DNA of 7,358 nucleotides from CAZVPF01 sp964628195 (GCA_964628195.1 CAZVPF010000082.1:1-7358), one strand, 5' to 3'. Counted from the stretch's first letter, positions 1 through 7,144 are shown. Made by a program: numbers and translations. Notes: generated by a model from the letters alone, not told the origin.

Positions 1-44
1 GGAGCACTAAAAAATATCCATCATTAATCTGTTAAAAACTGTGA

Positions 45-401
45 ACGGTTACGAAGTATCTTATCCAAGACAGGGACCCGCTTTTTACACACCAATTCCT
101 ATCAATCCTGGAGACCGGTGGAATCAAACCCGTCAGAACTCAGGCGATGGCGCCGAATATGTCGCCATTTGTTGAACGTTTTATCAGGAGCATAAAATCG
201 GAATGTTTGGACAGGATGCTTATATTCGGCGAGCGTCATTTAAGATATGTAGTAAATGAATACGTGGATCATTATCATCATGATCGCGCGCATCAAGGCC
301 TGGACAATGAAATAATTTCTCCGCCTCCCAAGGGTGAAGGAAAAATAATTTGTCACAAGAGATTGGGCGGCCTTTTGAAAACATACCGGAGGGCTGCATG
401 A
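45..401 (+). pseudogene. C-terminal remnant of a DDE (rve integrase-core) transposase
   Basis: This is the C-terminal half of a retroviral-integrase-type DDE transposase, the enzyme that cuts and rejoins insertion-sequence ends. Although the first ATG is at 147, clear family sequence starts earlier in the same frame, near base 57: YLIQDRDPLFT carries the second catalytic Asp. VERFIRSIKSECLDR, from about base 168, carries the catalytic Glu. The HYHHDRAHQGLDN block and the GEGKI...RLGGLLKTYRR tail match the normal C-terminus of this family, and it ends at TGA 399-401. In-frame reading is blocked by TGA at 42-44, and all three plus frames have stops in bases 1-44. The DNA-binding N-terminus and the first catalytic Asp are therefore absent, frameshifted or outside the window. 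Full-length relatives are roughly 300-350 residues. It is probably non-functional. The IS family is not assigned. Confidence 0.85.
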
Positions 402-635
402 GGGGATGGACGAATATTTTTAAGGTTCTAAGCGGGTTGGATTGCCTGCAATCTCGCCAATTTACGCCAAAGTTTAAAGATGTTTCCGATCAAGTACTCA
501 TTCCAAAAAAGAGTATATACTCGCAATGGGGTGCAAACGGGTAAAAAGCGGTTAAAAACTTGCAATTTTGCCGAAATTCGTTAGTCACTGTGGGCAAAGG
601 GTTTACGTCGTTGCCAAAATTCCGGCGACCGATGC
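402..635. other. Gene-free stretch between two transposase remnants
   Basis: No convincing coding sequence is seen; an open frame at 350-544 (+) has no recognisable family features. The stretch contains a 12-bp perfect palindrome, GAGTATATACTC, at 511-522, and a short palindrome, GATTGC-CT-GCAATC, at 440-453. AGCGGTTAA at 547-555 is the exact inverse of TTAACCGCT at 639-647. GTTAAAAACT at 551-560 also occurs at 31-40. These are probably relics of decayed insertion-sequence DNA, but no element end could be defined. Confidence 0.5.
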
Positions 636-661
636 CTGTTAACCGCTAGGTCGTAGGTTCG
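636..661 (+). other. tRNA-Asn(GUU) fragment (anticodon loop to T loop)
   Basis: The 26 bases follow tRNA spacing exactly: CTGTTAA (anticodon loop 32-38, anticodon GTT), CCGCT (3' strand of the anticodon stem), AGGTC (five-base variable region ending in C48), GTAGG (5' strand of the T stem) and TTCG (start of the T loop). The match then stops: the next bases GGGAC lack A58 and the CCTAC strand that would close the T stem. Upstream, GATGC cannot pair with CCGCT, and there is no D arm or acceptor stem. It is therefore a fragment, not a working tRNA. The match is to the bacterial tRNA-Asn consensus from memory, not a database hit. Confidence 0.6.
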
Positions 662-842
662 GGGACAATTTTGCTCCGCCGTTTACATAGACCGAAGTAG
701 CGATCCCTTCTCGCCGACACAACTCCGAAATGGGAACTTCACCACGCAGCCCTACAAGGACAATGCGAATCTTTTCATTGGCACTGAACTTGCGGCGGGT
801 GGCCTTTTTGATCTGGGCGACAACATTCTTGGAATTTGCCAT
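639..842 (-). pseudogene. Truncated OrfA-type (HTH) transposase, N-terminal part
   Basis: The 67-codon frame begins like the small helix-turn-helix protein of IS3-type elements, which binds the element ends. TRRKFSANEKIRIVLVGLRGE followed by ELCRREGIATSVY is the usual first helix and HTH block. After about residue 45 the expected YYKWSKDFLEA-like block is garbled. In another frame the stretch at about 666-685 reads KRRSKIV, which suggests small indels. The frame then runs into tRNA-Asn-like sequence and stops at 639-641, so family similarity covers only about 665-842. Intact OrfA proteins are around 90-110 residues, and no OrfB follows. The start is supported by AGGAG eight bases upstream (851-855) and a good promoter. 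It points away from the transposase remnant's N-terminus, tail to tail with 45-401. Confidence 0.75.
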
Positions 843-850
843 TTTAAGTA

Positions 851-885
851 CTCCTATAGTCAGATTAATTCTCTAATTATAGGAG
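851..885 (-). promoter_or_regulatory. Hairpin that would mask the OrfA ribosome binding site in read-through RNA
   Basis: Read on the minus strand, CTCCTATA (885-878) is perfectly complementary to TATAGGAG (858-851). After one A·C mismatch the pairing continues for four more pairs, TTAG (876-873) with CTGA (863-860), around a nine-base loop. The downstream arm contains the OrfA Shine-Dalgarno AGGAG (855-851). The upstream arm overlaps the -10 hexamer, so RNA started at the local promoter should lack it, while RNA arriving from upstream would include both arms. Confidence 0.6.
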
Positions 886-903
886 CCGAAACATCGATTT
901 CAA
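876..903 (-). promoter_or_regulatory. Sigma-70-like promoter of the OrfA remnant
   Basis: On the minus strand, TTGAAA (903-898) is separated by 16 bases from TATAAT (881-876), a near-consensus -35/-10 pair. A start of transcription near 869 would give a leader of about 26 bases before the OrfA ATG at 842. Confidence 0.6.
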
Positions 904-1107
904 GTTCTCCCCCATGGGGAAGAATCCATCAACCTGTCTCTTAACTCAAGCAACCAACCTGTGCCACTTCTGCTGACGGGAAACAATCTGTACTTTGTGT
1001 ACTTTGGGGCAATGCTGTCTACATAAGGAGGAGATTCATTTTGACCTGCCCTTTTTTAATCCGGTCTTTGTGACAGTATTTACTGCTTTATATATATTAA
1101 GAAATAC
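904..1107. other. Gene-free stretch between the operon end and the OrfA remnant
   Basis: No gene is supported here; an open frame at 995-1276 (+) lies partly antisense to the sulfatase and has no family features. The stretch holds the palindrome CCCCATGGGG (910-919), a tandem 9-bp repeat TGTACTTTG (989-997 and 998-1006) and a weak AT-rich inverted repeat, AGTATTT (1075-1081) with AAATACT (1102-1108). The outer end of the OrfA element probably lies in this stretch but could not be located. Confidence 0.45.
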
Positions 1108-2982
1108 TTATTGCAAGTTAATAGTATTTTCAGGTGCGTTCACCTTTAGTATTATTTTTCCGTTTTCAGGAGGCTTTATTGAAAGCACAATAATATTCTT
1201 TCCTGGCCGGAGCGGCGGATTGAAAGGGTTCAGCACTTTTATTTCAGTACTCCAAAGCTTTTCCCCATTTGAGTAGCCCACAGCTTCACAAGCTGGTCCA
1301 TGCAGTCTGGTGTATGGGTCCCTTTCGCCCTTAACATGAATATTATAGCCTGCCAGTAAATGTTCACATCCAATTAATTCTTCAGGCAGATCGAAATGGC
1401 CGGGGGTTGGGGTGTCAAACTTTTGCCATTTATAAGTGTTGTTTTCGTAAATAAATGGAGTTCCAAAATTTGTAAGGTTTTTGATATAATAGTCAATCTT
1501 CGCCTGCGGAGTTTTTTCGGGAATTTTCATTAAATATATGCTTTTAAGCGGATAATCAATATATGGCCTTAAATCATACTTTTTCTTGAGTGTCTCAAGT
1601 TTTCTTTGCATTGAAGTCAGGATGTTTATGTAATCGGGATCGTATACGAGATTGTGTATTTCATGCGGGTCCTTTTTTAGATCATACAATTCCATGTCAG
1701 GGAAAGATTGATAGGTTATTAATTTGTAACGTTCGGTGCGTACAGCAATCTGGCCGGGTATGGCTGATCCGGGGCTTTCCTGCCTGAAGAGGAAGGCGTC
1801 TCTCCAGTTATTTGCATTTGCTTCAGGGCTTGCAAGCAGGGGCATCCAGCTTTTGCCCGCAACATCGCGGGGGACAGCGATCCCGGCGGCATCGAGTATT
1901 GTAGGCATTACATCGATATTCAGGGCCAGTTCCTTTCGCCTTACGGCGGGCTTAACAACCTGCGGCCAGCGAACGAGCATTGGTATCCTGATCACTTCTT
2001 CATATGCATAGTGCTTTTCGGTATTGCCGTGTTCGCCAAGTGTGTAACCCTGGTCGCTGCTGTATATGACAAGCGTTTCATCGGATACTCCCGCCTGGTC
2101 AAGAGCGTGCAAAATGACACCCATTGCATCGTCCAGTGCCTGCGAAGATCGATAGTATGATTTAATGTATTTATCCCACGATCCGAAGTACGGGATGCCT
2201 CCGCCCTTGAATTGCTCTATCCTGATCAAGTTATCTTTCATGAACGCGGGCTTGCCGGTCTCGGAATAATCCTCATTGTAGGTGTCCGGTTTGGGGATTT
2301 TTACATTTTCGAGGAAGTTTTCATATCGTGGCGGATATGCAAAAGGCAGGTGTGGTGACTTCAGACCGACGAACAAGAAGAAAGGGTCATCGCCTTTGGA
2401 GGCATTTTTAATGTAATCTGCTGCTATGTTCGCAAGAACATCATCGCAGAAACCTTTGAATTTTTCGGGTTTGCCGTTTATTGTTATAACAGGGTCGTTG
2501 ATATGCCCGAGAAACTTGAAGCCTGCCCAGTAATCATAGCCGGGCTTGGGCATATCACCCTGGCCAAGGTGCCATTTTCCGACATGGCCTGTCTGGTAGC
2601 CTTTTTTATTCAAATACCAGGCAATAGTTTTTTCATTGTTTAGAAAGGTGTGATTTGTCCATACGATCATAGGTGAACCAGCCTGGTGGGGATGTTTGCC
2701 GGTAAGGAAAGAACTTCTTGAAGGCGAACAAACCCCGGAAGTGCAAAAAGCATTTTCAAAGATCATGCCCTCGTTGGCGAGCCTGTCAAAATTTGGGGTA
2801 TTAGTATACTTGTTTCCCATGCACGAGAGCATGTCCTGTCTCTGGTCGTCCGAAACCACCAGAACCACATTGGGTTTCTTGCCTGAGCCGGCAGTTCTTT
2901 TTTTTACGCCCGTACAGCCTGTGCAGATCACGGCTGCGGAGTATCCGATTAATTTCAAGAATCGCCTTCTTTTAATGTTCAT
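1108..2982 (-). CDS. Exported type I (formylglycine) sulfatase with an extra C-terminal domain
   Basis: This enzyme hydrolyses sulfate esters, probably on a carbohydrate. It has 624 residues. The N-terminus RRRFLK (5-10) followed by a hydrophobic stretch is a twin-arginine (Tat) leader, and Cys23 in ICTGC could be a weak lipobox. Metal ligands D45 and D46 lie in VVSDDQ. C85 in CSPSR (C-x-P-S-R) is the formylglycine precursor. K136 and H138 (GKWHLG), H211 (KSPHLPF), D310-Q311 (SSDQGYTLGEHG) and a following Lys complete the active site. The pattern resembles GlcNAc-6-sulfatase-like S1 enzymes, but the substrate is not fixed. ELYDLKKDPHEIHNL is the usual end of the family; about 150 further residues (472-624) look beta-rich and contain PLRPGKNIIVLSI. 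The ATG overlaps the symporter stop as ATGA, with GGAG eight bases upstream. A sulfatase-maturing enzyme must be encoded elsewhere. Confidence 0.95.
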   Translation of the reverse strand: MNIKRRRFLKLIGYSAAVICTGCTGVKKRTAGSGKKPNVVLVVSDDQRQDMLSCMGNKYTNTPNFDRLANEGMIFENAFCTSGVCSPSRSSFLTGKHPHQAGSPMIVWTNHTFLNNEKTIAWYLNKKGYQTGHVGKWHLGQGDMPKPGYDYWAGFKFLGHINDPVITINGKPEKFKGFCDDVLANIAADYIKNASKGDDPFFLFVGLKSPHLPFAYPPRYENFLENVKIPKPDTYNEDYSETGKPAFMKDNLIRIEQFKGGGIPYFGSWDKYIKSYYRSSQALDDAMGVILHALDQAGVSDETLVIYSSDQGYTLGEHGNTEKHYAYEEVIRIPMLVRWPQVVKPAVRRKELALNIDVMPTILDAAGIAVPRDVAGKSWMPLLASPEANANNWRDAFLFRQESPGSAIPGQIAVRTERYKLITYQSFPDMELYDLKKDPHEIHNLVYDPDYINILTSMQRKLETLKKKYDLRPYIDYPLKSIYLMKIPEKTPQAKIDYYIKNLTNFGTPFIYENNTYKWQKFDTPTPGHFDLPEELIGCEHLLAGYNIHVKGERDPYTRLHGPACEAVGYSNGEKLWSTEIKVLNPFNPPLRPGKNIIVLSIKPPENGKIILKVNAPENTINLQ

Positions 2983-4436
2983 AAGCCTTGCTCCGCTTGA
3001 TTGTTTTTCCTGGTTTCCAATTCTTCATGAATCGCCTCACAGCGCTGACGTGAAAGCGGATAAAAATATATAAATACCATCCCGAGAAATAAACCGATAG
3101 CCTGTAATGCAATATACATTACCCGCATATTAAAAATAGTGGACTCTGTTTGAAATTCAAGTTCCTCGCTAAAGCCGGAAAGTTTTATTACAAGGCCGCT
3201 CAAGAGCGTAATGAGAGAAAAGCCCATTTTATCACTGAAAGTGAAAACGGAACTATACATGCCTTCGCGTCTTAGGCCTGTAACATATTCGTCTTCGTCA
3301 CAAACATCACCAAGCATCGACATAATCAGCAGCCATGAGCCGTTAAGAGAAAGCCCCACCATAATTGCCGGTATAAGTTGCAAATATGGATAATCCGGAG
3401 TCAGCAAAAACCATAAGCTCAAATAGCCGAGCATTGAAAAGGCCAATGTTCCAATGACGGCTTTTCTTTTCCCGAAGCGCACCGACAGCCGGGTTGCTAT
3501 AGGTAAGCCGAGAAGCCCCATAGCCGTCAATAAAGTCCCGCAGAGGCCAGCGATTGTGGCTGCGAAAGCCCTGTCACCGTTACAAACGTAATAAATGTTC
3601 AGGTAAAGATTGAAAGGACCGGCCATGAATATCCCAATTTTTATTATAAGGTTGGAGGCCATCAATAGAAGGAAGGCCTTGTTTTTCAATGTATATAAGA
3701 AAGCCCTCGCGATCTTGATCTTGCTTTGATTTTGTGTCGTCGTTTTTTCTTTGCAGAAGACAGCGGGCAGGATACCTGTAAAAAGTATTATAAAAGCCAC
3801 GAAATAGGAAACGTATCTTACCCCGGTTGTTTCACTGCCGGGTGAGGAGTCAAAAATAAAACACATTTTGTACAGCCAGGGCACAGCCAAACCGCATGCA
3901 ATGCCGATGTATTGCCGCCAAATGACAACCCGGGTCCTCTCGTTGTAATCGGTCGTCATCTCATAGCCTAACGCGGTATACGGCACGATAAATACAGTAT
4001 AGGCGAGATAATAAAGCACAAGTCCGACCAGCAGATAAATAAAGACATTATGCTGAGCAGTCTCAAGCGGCGGTGTCCATAAAAAGATGAAAAGCAATGC
4101 GGAAATTATCGCACCAATAAAAATATACGGTCTTCTGCGACCCCATTTTGATCTTGTATTGTCCGAGATATTTCCCATTAAGGGGTCAGTTACCGCGTCA
4201 ATGAATCGGGGAATTGCCTGTGCTGCGCCTACCAAAAAAACATCCAGCCCAAAGCCTACATTATAAATAGGCAAGACAAGTGCGTTAACACCGTTCATGA
4301 TAAAATTGTCACATGCTCCGCCCATGCCCCACATGACCTTACTTTTTAATGGCACCTTGTCGGAGGCTTTCGGTTCTTCTGGAGGCTTTTGGCCGCGGCC
4401 TTCTGGCAGATGTGAAAAATCCGGTTCTTTTTCCAT
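2979..4436 (-). CDS. GPH/MelB-family sugar:cation symporter (12 TM, inner membrane)
   Basis: This inner-membrane carrier probably imports a glycoside, oligosaccharide or uronide with Na+ or H+. It has 485 residues, close to the usual 450-500, with about twelve hydrophobic segments. The signature DAVTDPLMGNISD...R...GRRRPY (80-104) is the GPH hallmark. D80 and D84 align with the cation-site Asp55 and Asp59 of E. coli MelB, and D43 in GACDNF aligns with sugar-site Asp19. The position of MelB Asp124 is Ile150 (FIVPYTALGYE), as is common in the wider family, so melibiose specificity should not be assumed. The first 30 residues are a Pro/Glu/Lys-rich cytosolic extension. The ATG at 4436 has no clear Shine-Dalgarno; Met35 is an alternative but would cut close to the first helix. 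It starts 13 bp after the glycosidase stop and overlaps the sulfatase start, which implies coupled expression. Confidence 0.95.
   Translation of the reverse strand: MEKEPDFSHLPEGRGQKPPEEPKASDKVPLKSKVMWGMGGACDNFIMNGVNALVLPIYNVGFGLDVFLVGAAQAIPRFIDAVTDPLMGNISDNTRSKWGRRRPYIFIGAIISALLFIFLWTPPLETAQHNVFIYLLVGLVLYYLAYTVFIVPYTALGYEMTTDYNERTRVVIWRQYIGIACGLAVPWLYKMCFIFDSSPGSETTGVRYVSYFVAFIILFTGILPAVFCKEKTTTQNQSKIKIARAFLYTLKNKAFLLLMASNLIIKIGIFMAGPFNLYLNIYYVCNGDRAFAATIAGLCGTLLTAMGLLGLPIATRLSVRFGKRKAVIGTLAFSMLGYLSLWFLLTPDYPYLQLIPAIMVGLSLNGSWLLIMSMLGDVCDEDEYVTGLRREGMYSSVFTFSDKMGFSLITLLSGLVIKLSGFSEELEFQTESTIFNMRVMYIALQAIGLFLGMVFIYFYPLSRQRCEAIHEELETRKNNQAEQGL
2991..2994 (-). promoter_or_regulatory. Ribosome binding site of the sulfatase, inside the symporter gene
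   Basis: GGAG lies eight bases before the sulfatase ATG (2982-2980), within the last codons of the symporter. With the ATGA stop/start overlap it supports this start and translational coupling. Confidence 0.6.
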
Positions 4437-4449
4437 AGGTTTATGAATA

Positions 4450-7131
4450 TTAATCAGAATTAGAGCGTATGAATTTAATCGAACAGCCTTTATTAAAAGT
4501 TAATACGGTTGTTGGCGCTGATTTATCTGTTTTTATATTGTGTTCAAACTTTTTATCACCTTGGGGGTCATAATAAATTTTTTTCCAGTTTCCCGGTGTA
4601 AGCTCGACGGTCATAGTATTATTACAGGTTTCCTTTAGAGCGATTAAGAGAGAGTTTTTATTCGCAGTCAGGTCAAATACACTGCCGTTATAATAAATAT
4701 TTCCTATTTTCAAACTCGGCCAGTCATCGGGCAATTTCGGTTTAACACTAAGCCTGTCCAGGTGCGGCTCGATTCCCATAAATCCGTATATCATAACCTG
4801 TGGAACCAGTACGCTCTCGGCAAATTCTTCGTCGATGCCGAGTCCCCCGGCTGTTCCGCCGCCCTGAAGACTGCCTCTGCCGGGTTTTGAATAATACTCA
4901 CGAAATCCACCTTCGCCCCGAACCTCTTTATACCACTCGATAATTTGTTTCAATCTCTGCCATGCATTATCAGGACCGTAAACTTTCAATCGAGACATTA
5001 TGTCAAAATATGAAAAACCGAGAACTGCACCGCCATCCTGGACCTGCTGACCCCACTCGATGTTTTCAGGCTCAGGCCAGACAAATGAATAATAATCCAG
5101 GTTTCTTTTAGTCGTGCTTCTTTGTGAAAATACCCAGTGATAGATGTCCCGACCTTGCGATGTGTCATCCGGAACCATCCTTTTGCCTGAAATCCAGTCA
5201 AGAATTGAACGTGCCTGTGAATCGGTTGCAAAGTCATAATAAACTGCCTCGAGATTGAGAAAGGTAAAACCATAGTCATAGCTTTTGCCGTCTATATCGG
5301 TCGCCATATAATAACGCCCGGTTTGCCTGTTCCACAATGCCCGGTTCGAATATTCTTTAATTTCCCGCGAAAGCGTTAATAGATAATCAGGGTTAAAGGA
5401 AAGGTGTCCTGAAGGGATGTTCCATTGCGGATTTGCCTTGATCGCTTTTTCCAGTTCCGCCATGCCGGTAAGGACGTCGTAAAGATAAATCGTGGCTGTT
5501 GTGTCCCTGCCGCCGGCTGGAAGCAGATCCCAGTAATTGTTACCTATACCGCGGCCTGGATGAATTGTTTTATTTCCCTCTTTGTCTTTTTCAATGCCGC
5601 TTCTGCCGTCATGACCGACCCACGGTGTGCAGACGCATTTGTATTTCTCGACCTGGAACTCATGCAGGGAATATTTAAGGGCATGCCGCATTTTCTGGAT
5701 ATTTTCGCGAAGAAAAACCATATCCCCGGTCCAGTTAAGATAATCCAAACAACCCTGCAGATAACAGAAGTTGTTAATGTTATGTCTGCTGTCAACAGAG
5801 GTGTATATCTTTTTAATTATTATTGACGAACTTTCTATGTCCTCAAAGCGAAATCTCAACTGTGTAATCTTACCTTTCCAGGCGGACAATTTATACACCG
5901 GTATCATCGTAAAGCTGTCCGGTGAATCCGGATCGGGGACATTAAAATATATTCTCCTGTCTTTGGAAAAATGGGTGTCTTTATCAGTGGTCCATTCGAG
6001 AGAGCACACAGCCGAACGGTTCAAATTCCCGCTTTCCCATTCCAGGGCGATGAAAGGTGAAATAAAACTGTCTATACTGAACTTTGGCGTAGTCACTGCG
6101 GCAGAGTTTGCCCCTAACGCAAGCCTCAGTCCATCGTTATTGATACTGTGTTCTTTTACATTATCGAAGTCCCAACCGTCTGTTGAGGTTGATTTATGAA
6201 CTCCAAACAAACTGCCGTATGGTAAACCGAATACTGAAAAATGCCATCCGATGCCGCCGCTTTGAGTCCAGAGCGGGAAAGGCCATCCGAGATTGTGAGC
6301 AAGCCCTTTATGCTGGTGGCATGAAACATAGCCTTCATCGTCCATTATTCTTGAGGCGAGCATTTTTGAGTGGTTCCTTCTTATCATTTCAGCGGATTTG
6401 CCGCCCGGCCATATTGTCGATTTGACTATCCAGCCGTCCCAGAGCGTGCCGCCGGTACCCGTTCCGTAAAAAGAGTAAAACAGGTGTCTTAAGAGTTTCA
6501 GTTCTTCGTCGTGTCCGGGCACAGAAAAAGCGGGAAAGTCTTTTGGAACAGCTTGCTGTTCTTGACCTATTCTGCCCCAGGGGCCAAGACCAAACGGGCT
6601 GACCGCCTCTGCTTTTTTCCAATCTGCGTCATCAAATGAATGTTGTTTCCATTGTTTTTGATAGTCGCCTGACGTTTTCCATTTATTGTCAATTGGTATG
6701 ATTTCACTTTCAGCGTTTTTATACTGTATCACAATTTTGCCGATAATGCCTGCTGGCGATAAACCGGGGCCGGCGTTTTCTGCTTCTATCGCTATTAAAT
6801 TATTGCCGGGTCTGATATGTCTTTTCAAAGGTATTCTTTCGATTGCTCCCCATTGATTGGCAAAACCGCATTCTTCTCCGTTAAGATGCACTATGCAGGA
6901 GTTGTCGACCGCGACGAGGAGAAAGGCTCTCAAAAGGTCGTTGTTTAGCGGGACCCCGAATGAATGCCTGAAATAATATTTGCCCGGATCAGCGGAAACC
7001 GAAGCATTTGTATTTCCCGGATACCATACCCAGTTCAATCCGTTAAAGTCTTGATCGACCTGGGCGCAACAAAGTACATTGCCGCATAAAATGCAGCAGA
7101 TGATAAAGAAGCATCTGTAGAGTTTATTCAT
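4450..7131 (-). CDS. Secreted multidomain putative glycoside hydrolase ((alpha/alpha)6-barrel type)
   Basis: This 893-residue exported protein probably cleaves glycosidic bonds outside the cytoplasm. Residues 1-23 form a signal peptide with likely cleavage after A23 (CCA|Q); its core has six cysteines. Residues about 50-185 look like a jelly-roll sugar-binding domain of the kind at the front of GH2 and rhamnosidase-type enzymes: VDNSCIVHLNGEECG (75-89), then IRPGNNLIAIEAEN. Residues about 205-300 include aromatic-rich WPFPLWTQ. A beta-rich block follows (about 340-447). From about 448 to 785 the sequence is helical with acidic loops (WVGHDGRSG 504-512, NNYWDLLPAGGRD from 531, GGFREYYS 741-748, GIDEEF 765-770), as in six-hairpin glycosidases. 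Residues after 785 (HLDRLSVKPKLPDDW) resemble the beta domain closing GH78/GH65-like enzymes. I cannot assign a CAZy family or a proven catalytic residue. A weak AGG five bases upstream supports the ATG. Both neighbours are 13 bp away. Confidence 0.85.
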   Translation of the reverse strand: MNKLYRCFFIICCILCGNVLCCAQVDQDFNGLNWVWYPGNTNASVSADPGKYYFRHSFGVPLNNDLLRAFLLVAVDNSCIVHLNGEECGFANQWGAIERIPLKRHIRPGNNLIAIEAENAGPGLSPAGIIGKIVIQYKNAESEIIPIDNKWKTSGDYQKQWKQHSFDDADWKKAEAVSPFGLGPWGRIGQEQQAVPKDFPAFSVPGHDEELKLLRHLFYSFYGTGTGGTLWDGWIVKSTIWPGGKSAEMIRRNHSKMLASRIMDDEGYVSCHQHKGLAHNLGWPFPLWTQSGGIGWHFSVFGLPYGSLFGVHKSTSTDGWDFDNVKEHSINNDGLRLALGANSAAVTTPKFSIDSFISPFIALEWESGNLNRSAVCSLEWTTDKDTHFSKDRRIYFNVPDPDSPDSFTMIPVYKLSAWKGKITQLRFRFEDIESSSIIIKKIYTSVDSRHNINNFCYLQGCLDYLNWTGDMVFLRENIQKMRHALKYSLHEFQVEKYKCVCTPWVGHDGRSGIEKDKEGNKTIHPGRGIGNNYWDLLPAGGRDTTATIYLYDVLTGMAELEKAIKANPQWNIPSGHLSFNPDYLLTLSREIKEYSNRALWNRQTGRYYMATDIDGKSYDYGFTFLNLEAVYYDFATDSQARSILDWISGKRMVPDDTSQGRDIYHWVFSQRSTTKRNLDYYSFVWPEPENIEWGQQVQDGGAVLGFSYFDIMSRLKVYGPDNAWQRLKQIIEWYKEVRGEGGFREYYSKPGRGSLQGGGTAGGLGIDEEFAESVLVPQVMIYGFMGIEPHLDRLSVKPKLPDDWPSLKIGNIYYNGSVFDLTANKNSLLIALKETCNNTMTVELTPGNWKKIYYDPQGDKKFEHNIKTDKSAPTTVLTFNKGCSIKFIRSNSD

Positions 7132-7144
7132 GATTACCTAAAGT

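Noticed and set aside
511..522. GAGTATATACTC as a regulator operator
   Set aside because: It is a perfect 12-bp palindrome but lies between dead transposase pieces with no promoter or gene beside it.
350..544. A small plus-strand gene overlapping the transposase end
   Set aside because: Its first 50 bases are the transposase C-terminus read in another frame, and the rest shows no protein-like features.
636..664. A functional tRNA gene
   Set aside because: The acceptor stem, D arm, the anticodon-stem 5' strand and the closing T-stem strand are all missing.
905..923. TTCTCCCCC-ATGGGGAAGAA as a terminator
   Set aside because: The pairing is imperfect with almost no loop, and no T tract follows on either strand. 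It is recorded only as the CCCCATGGGG palindrome.
1075..1108. Inverted repeat AGTATTT/AAATACT just after the sulfatase as a terminator
   Set aside because: The stem is AT-only except for one G-C pair, the loop is 20 bases, it overlaps the stop codon and no T tract follows on the minus strand.
995..1276. A plus-strand gene
   Set aside because: It lies partly antisense to the sulfatase and shows no family features. An AGGAGGAG run at 1026-1033 sits inside it and is not placed before its ATG.
5425..6425. Several plus-strand open frames within the glycosidase gene
   Set aside because: They are antisense to a strongly supported coding frame, have atypical composition and match no family.
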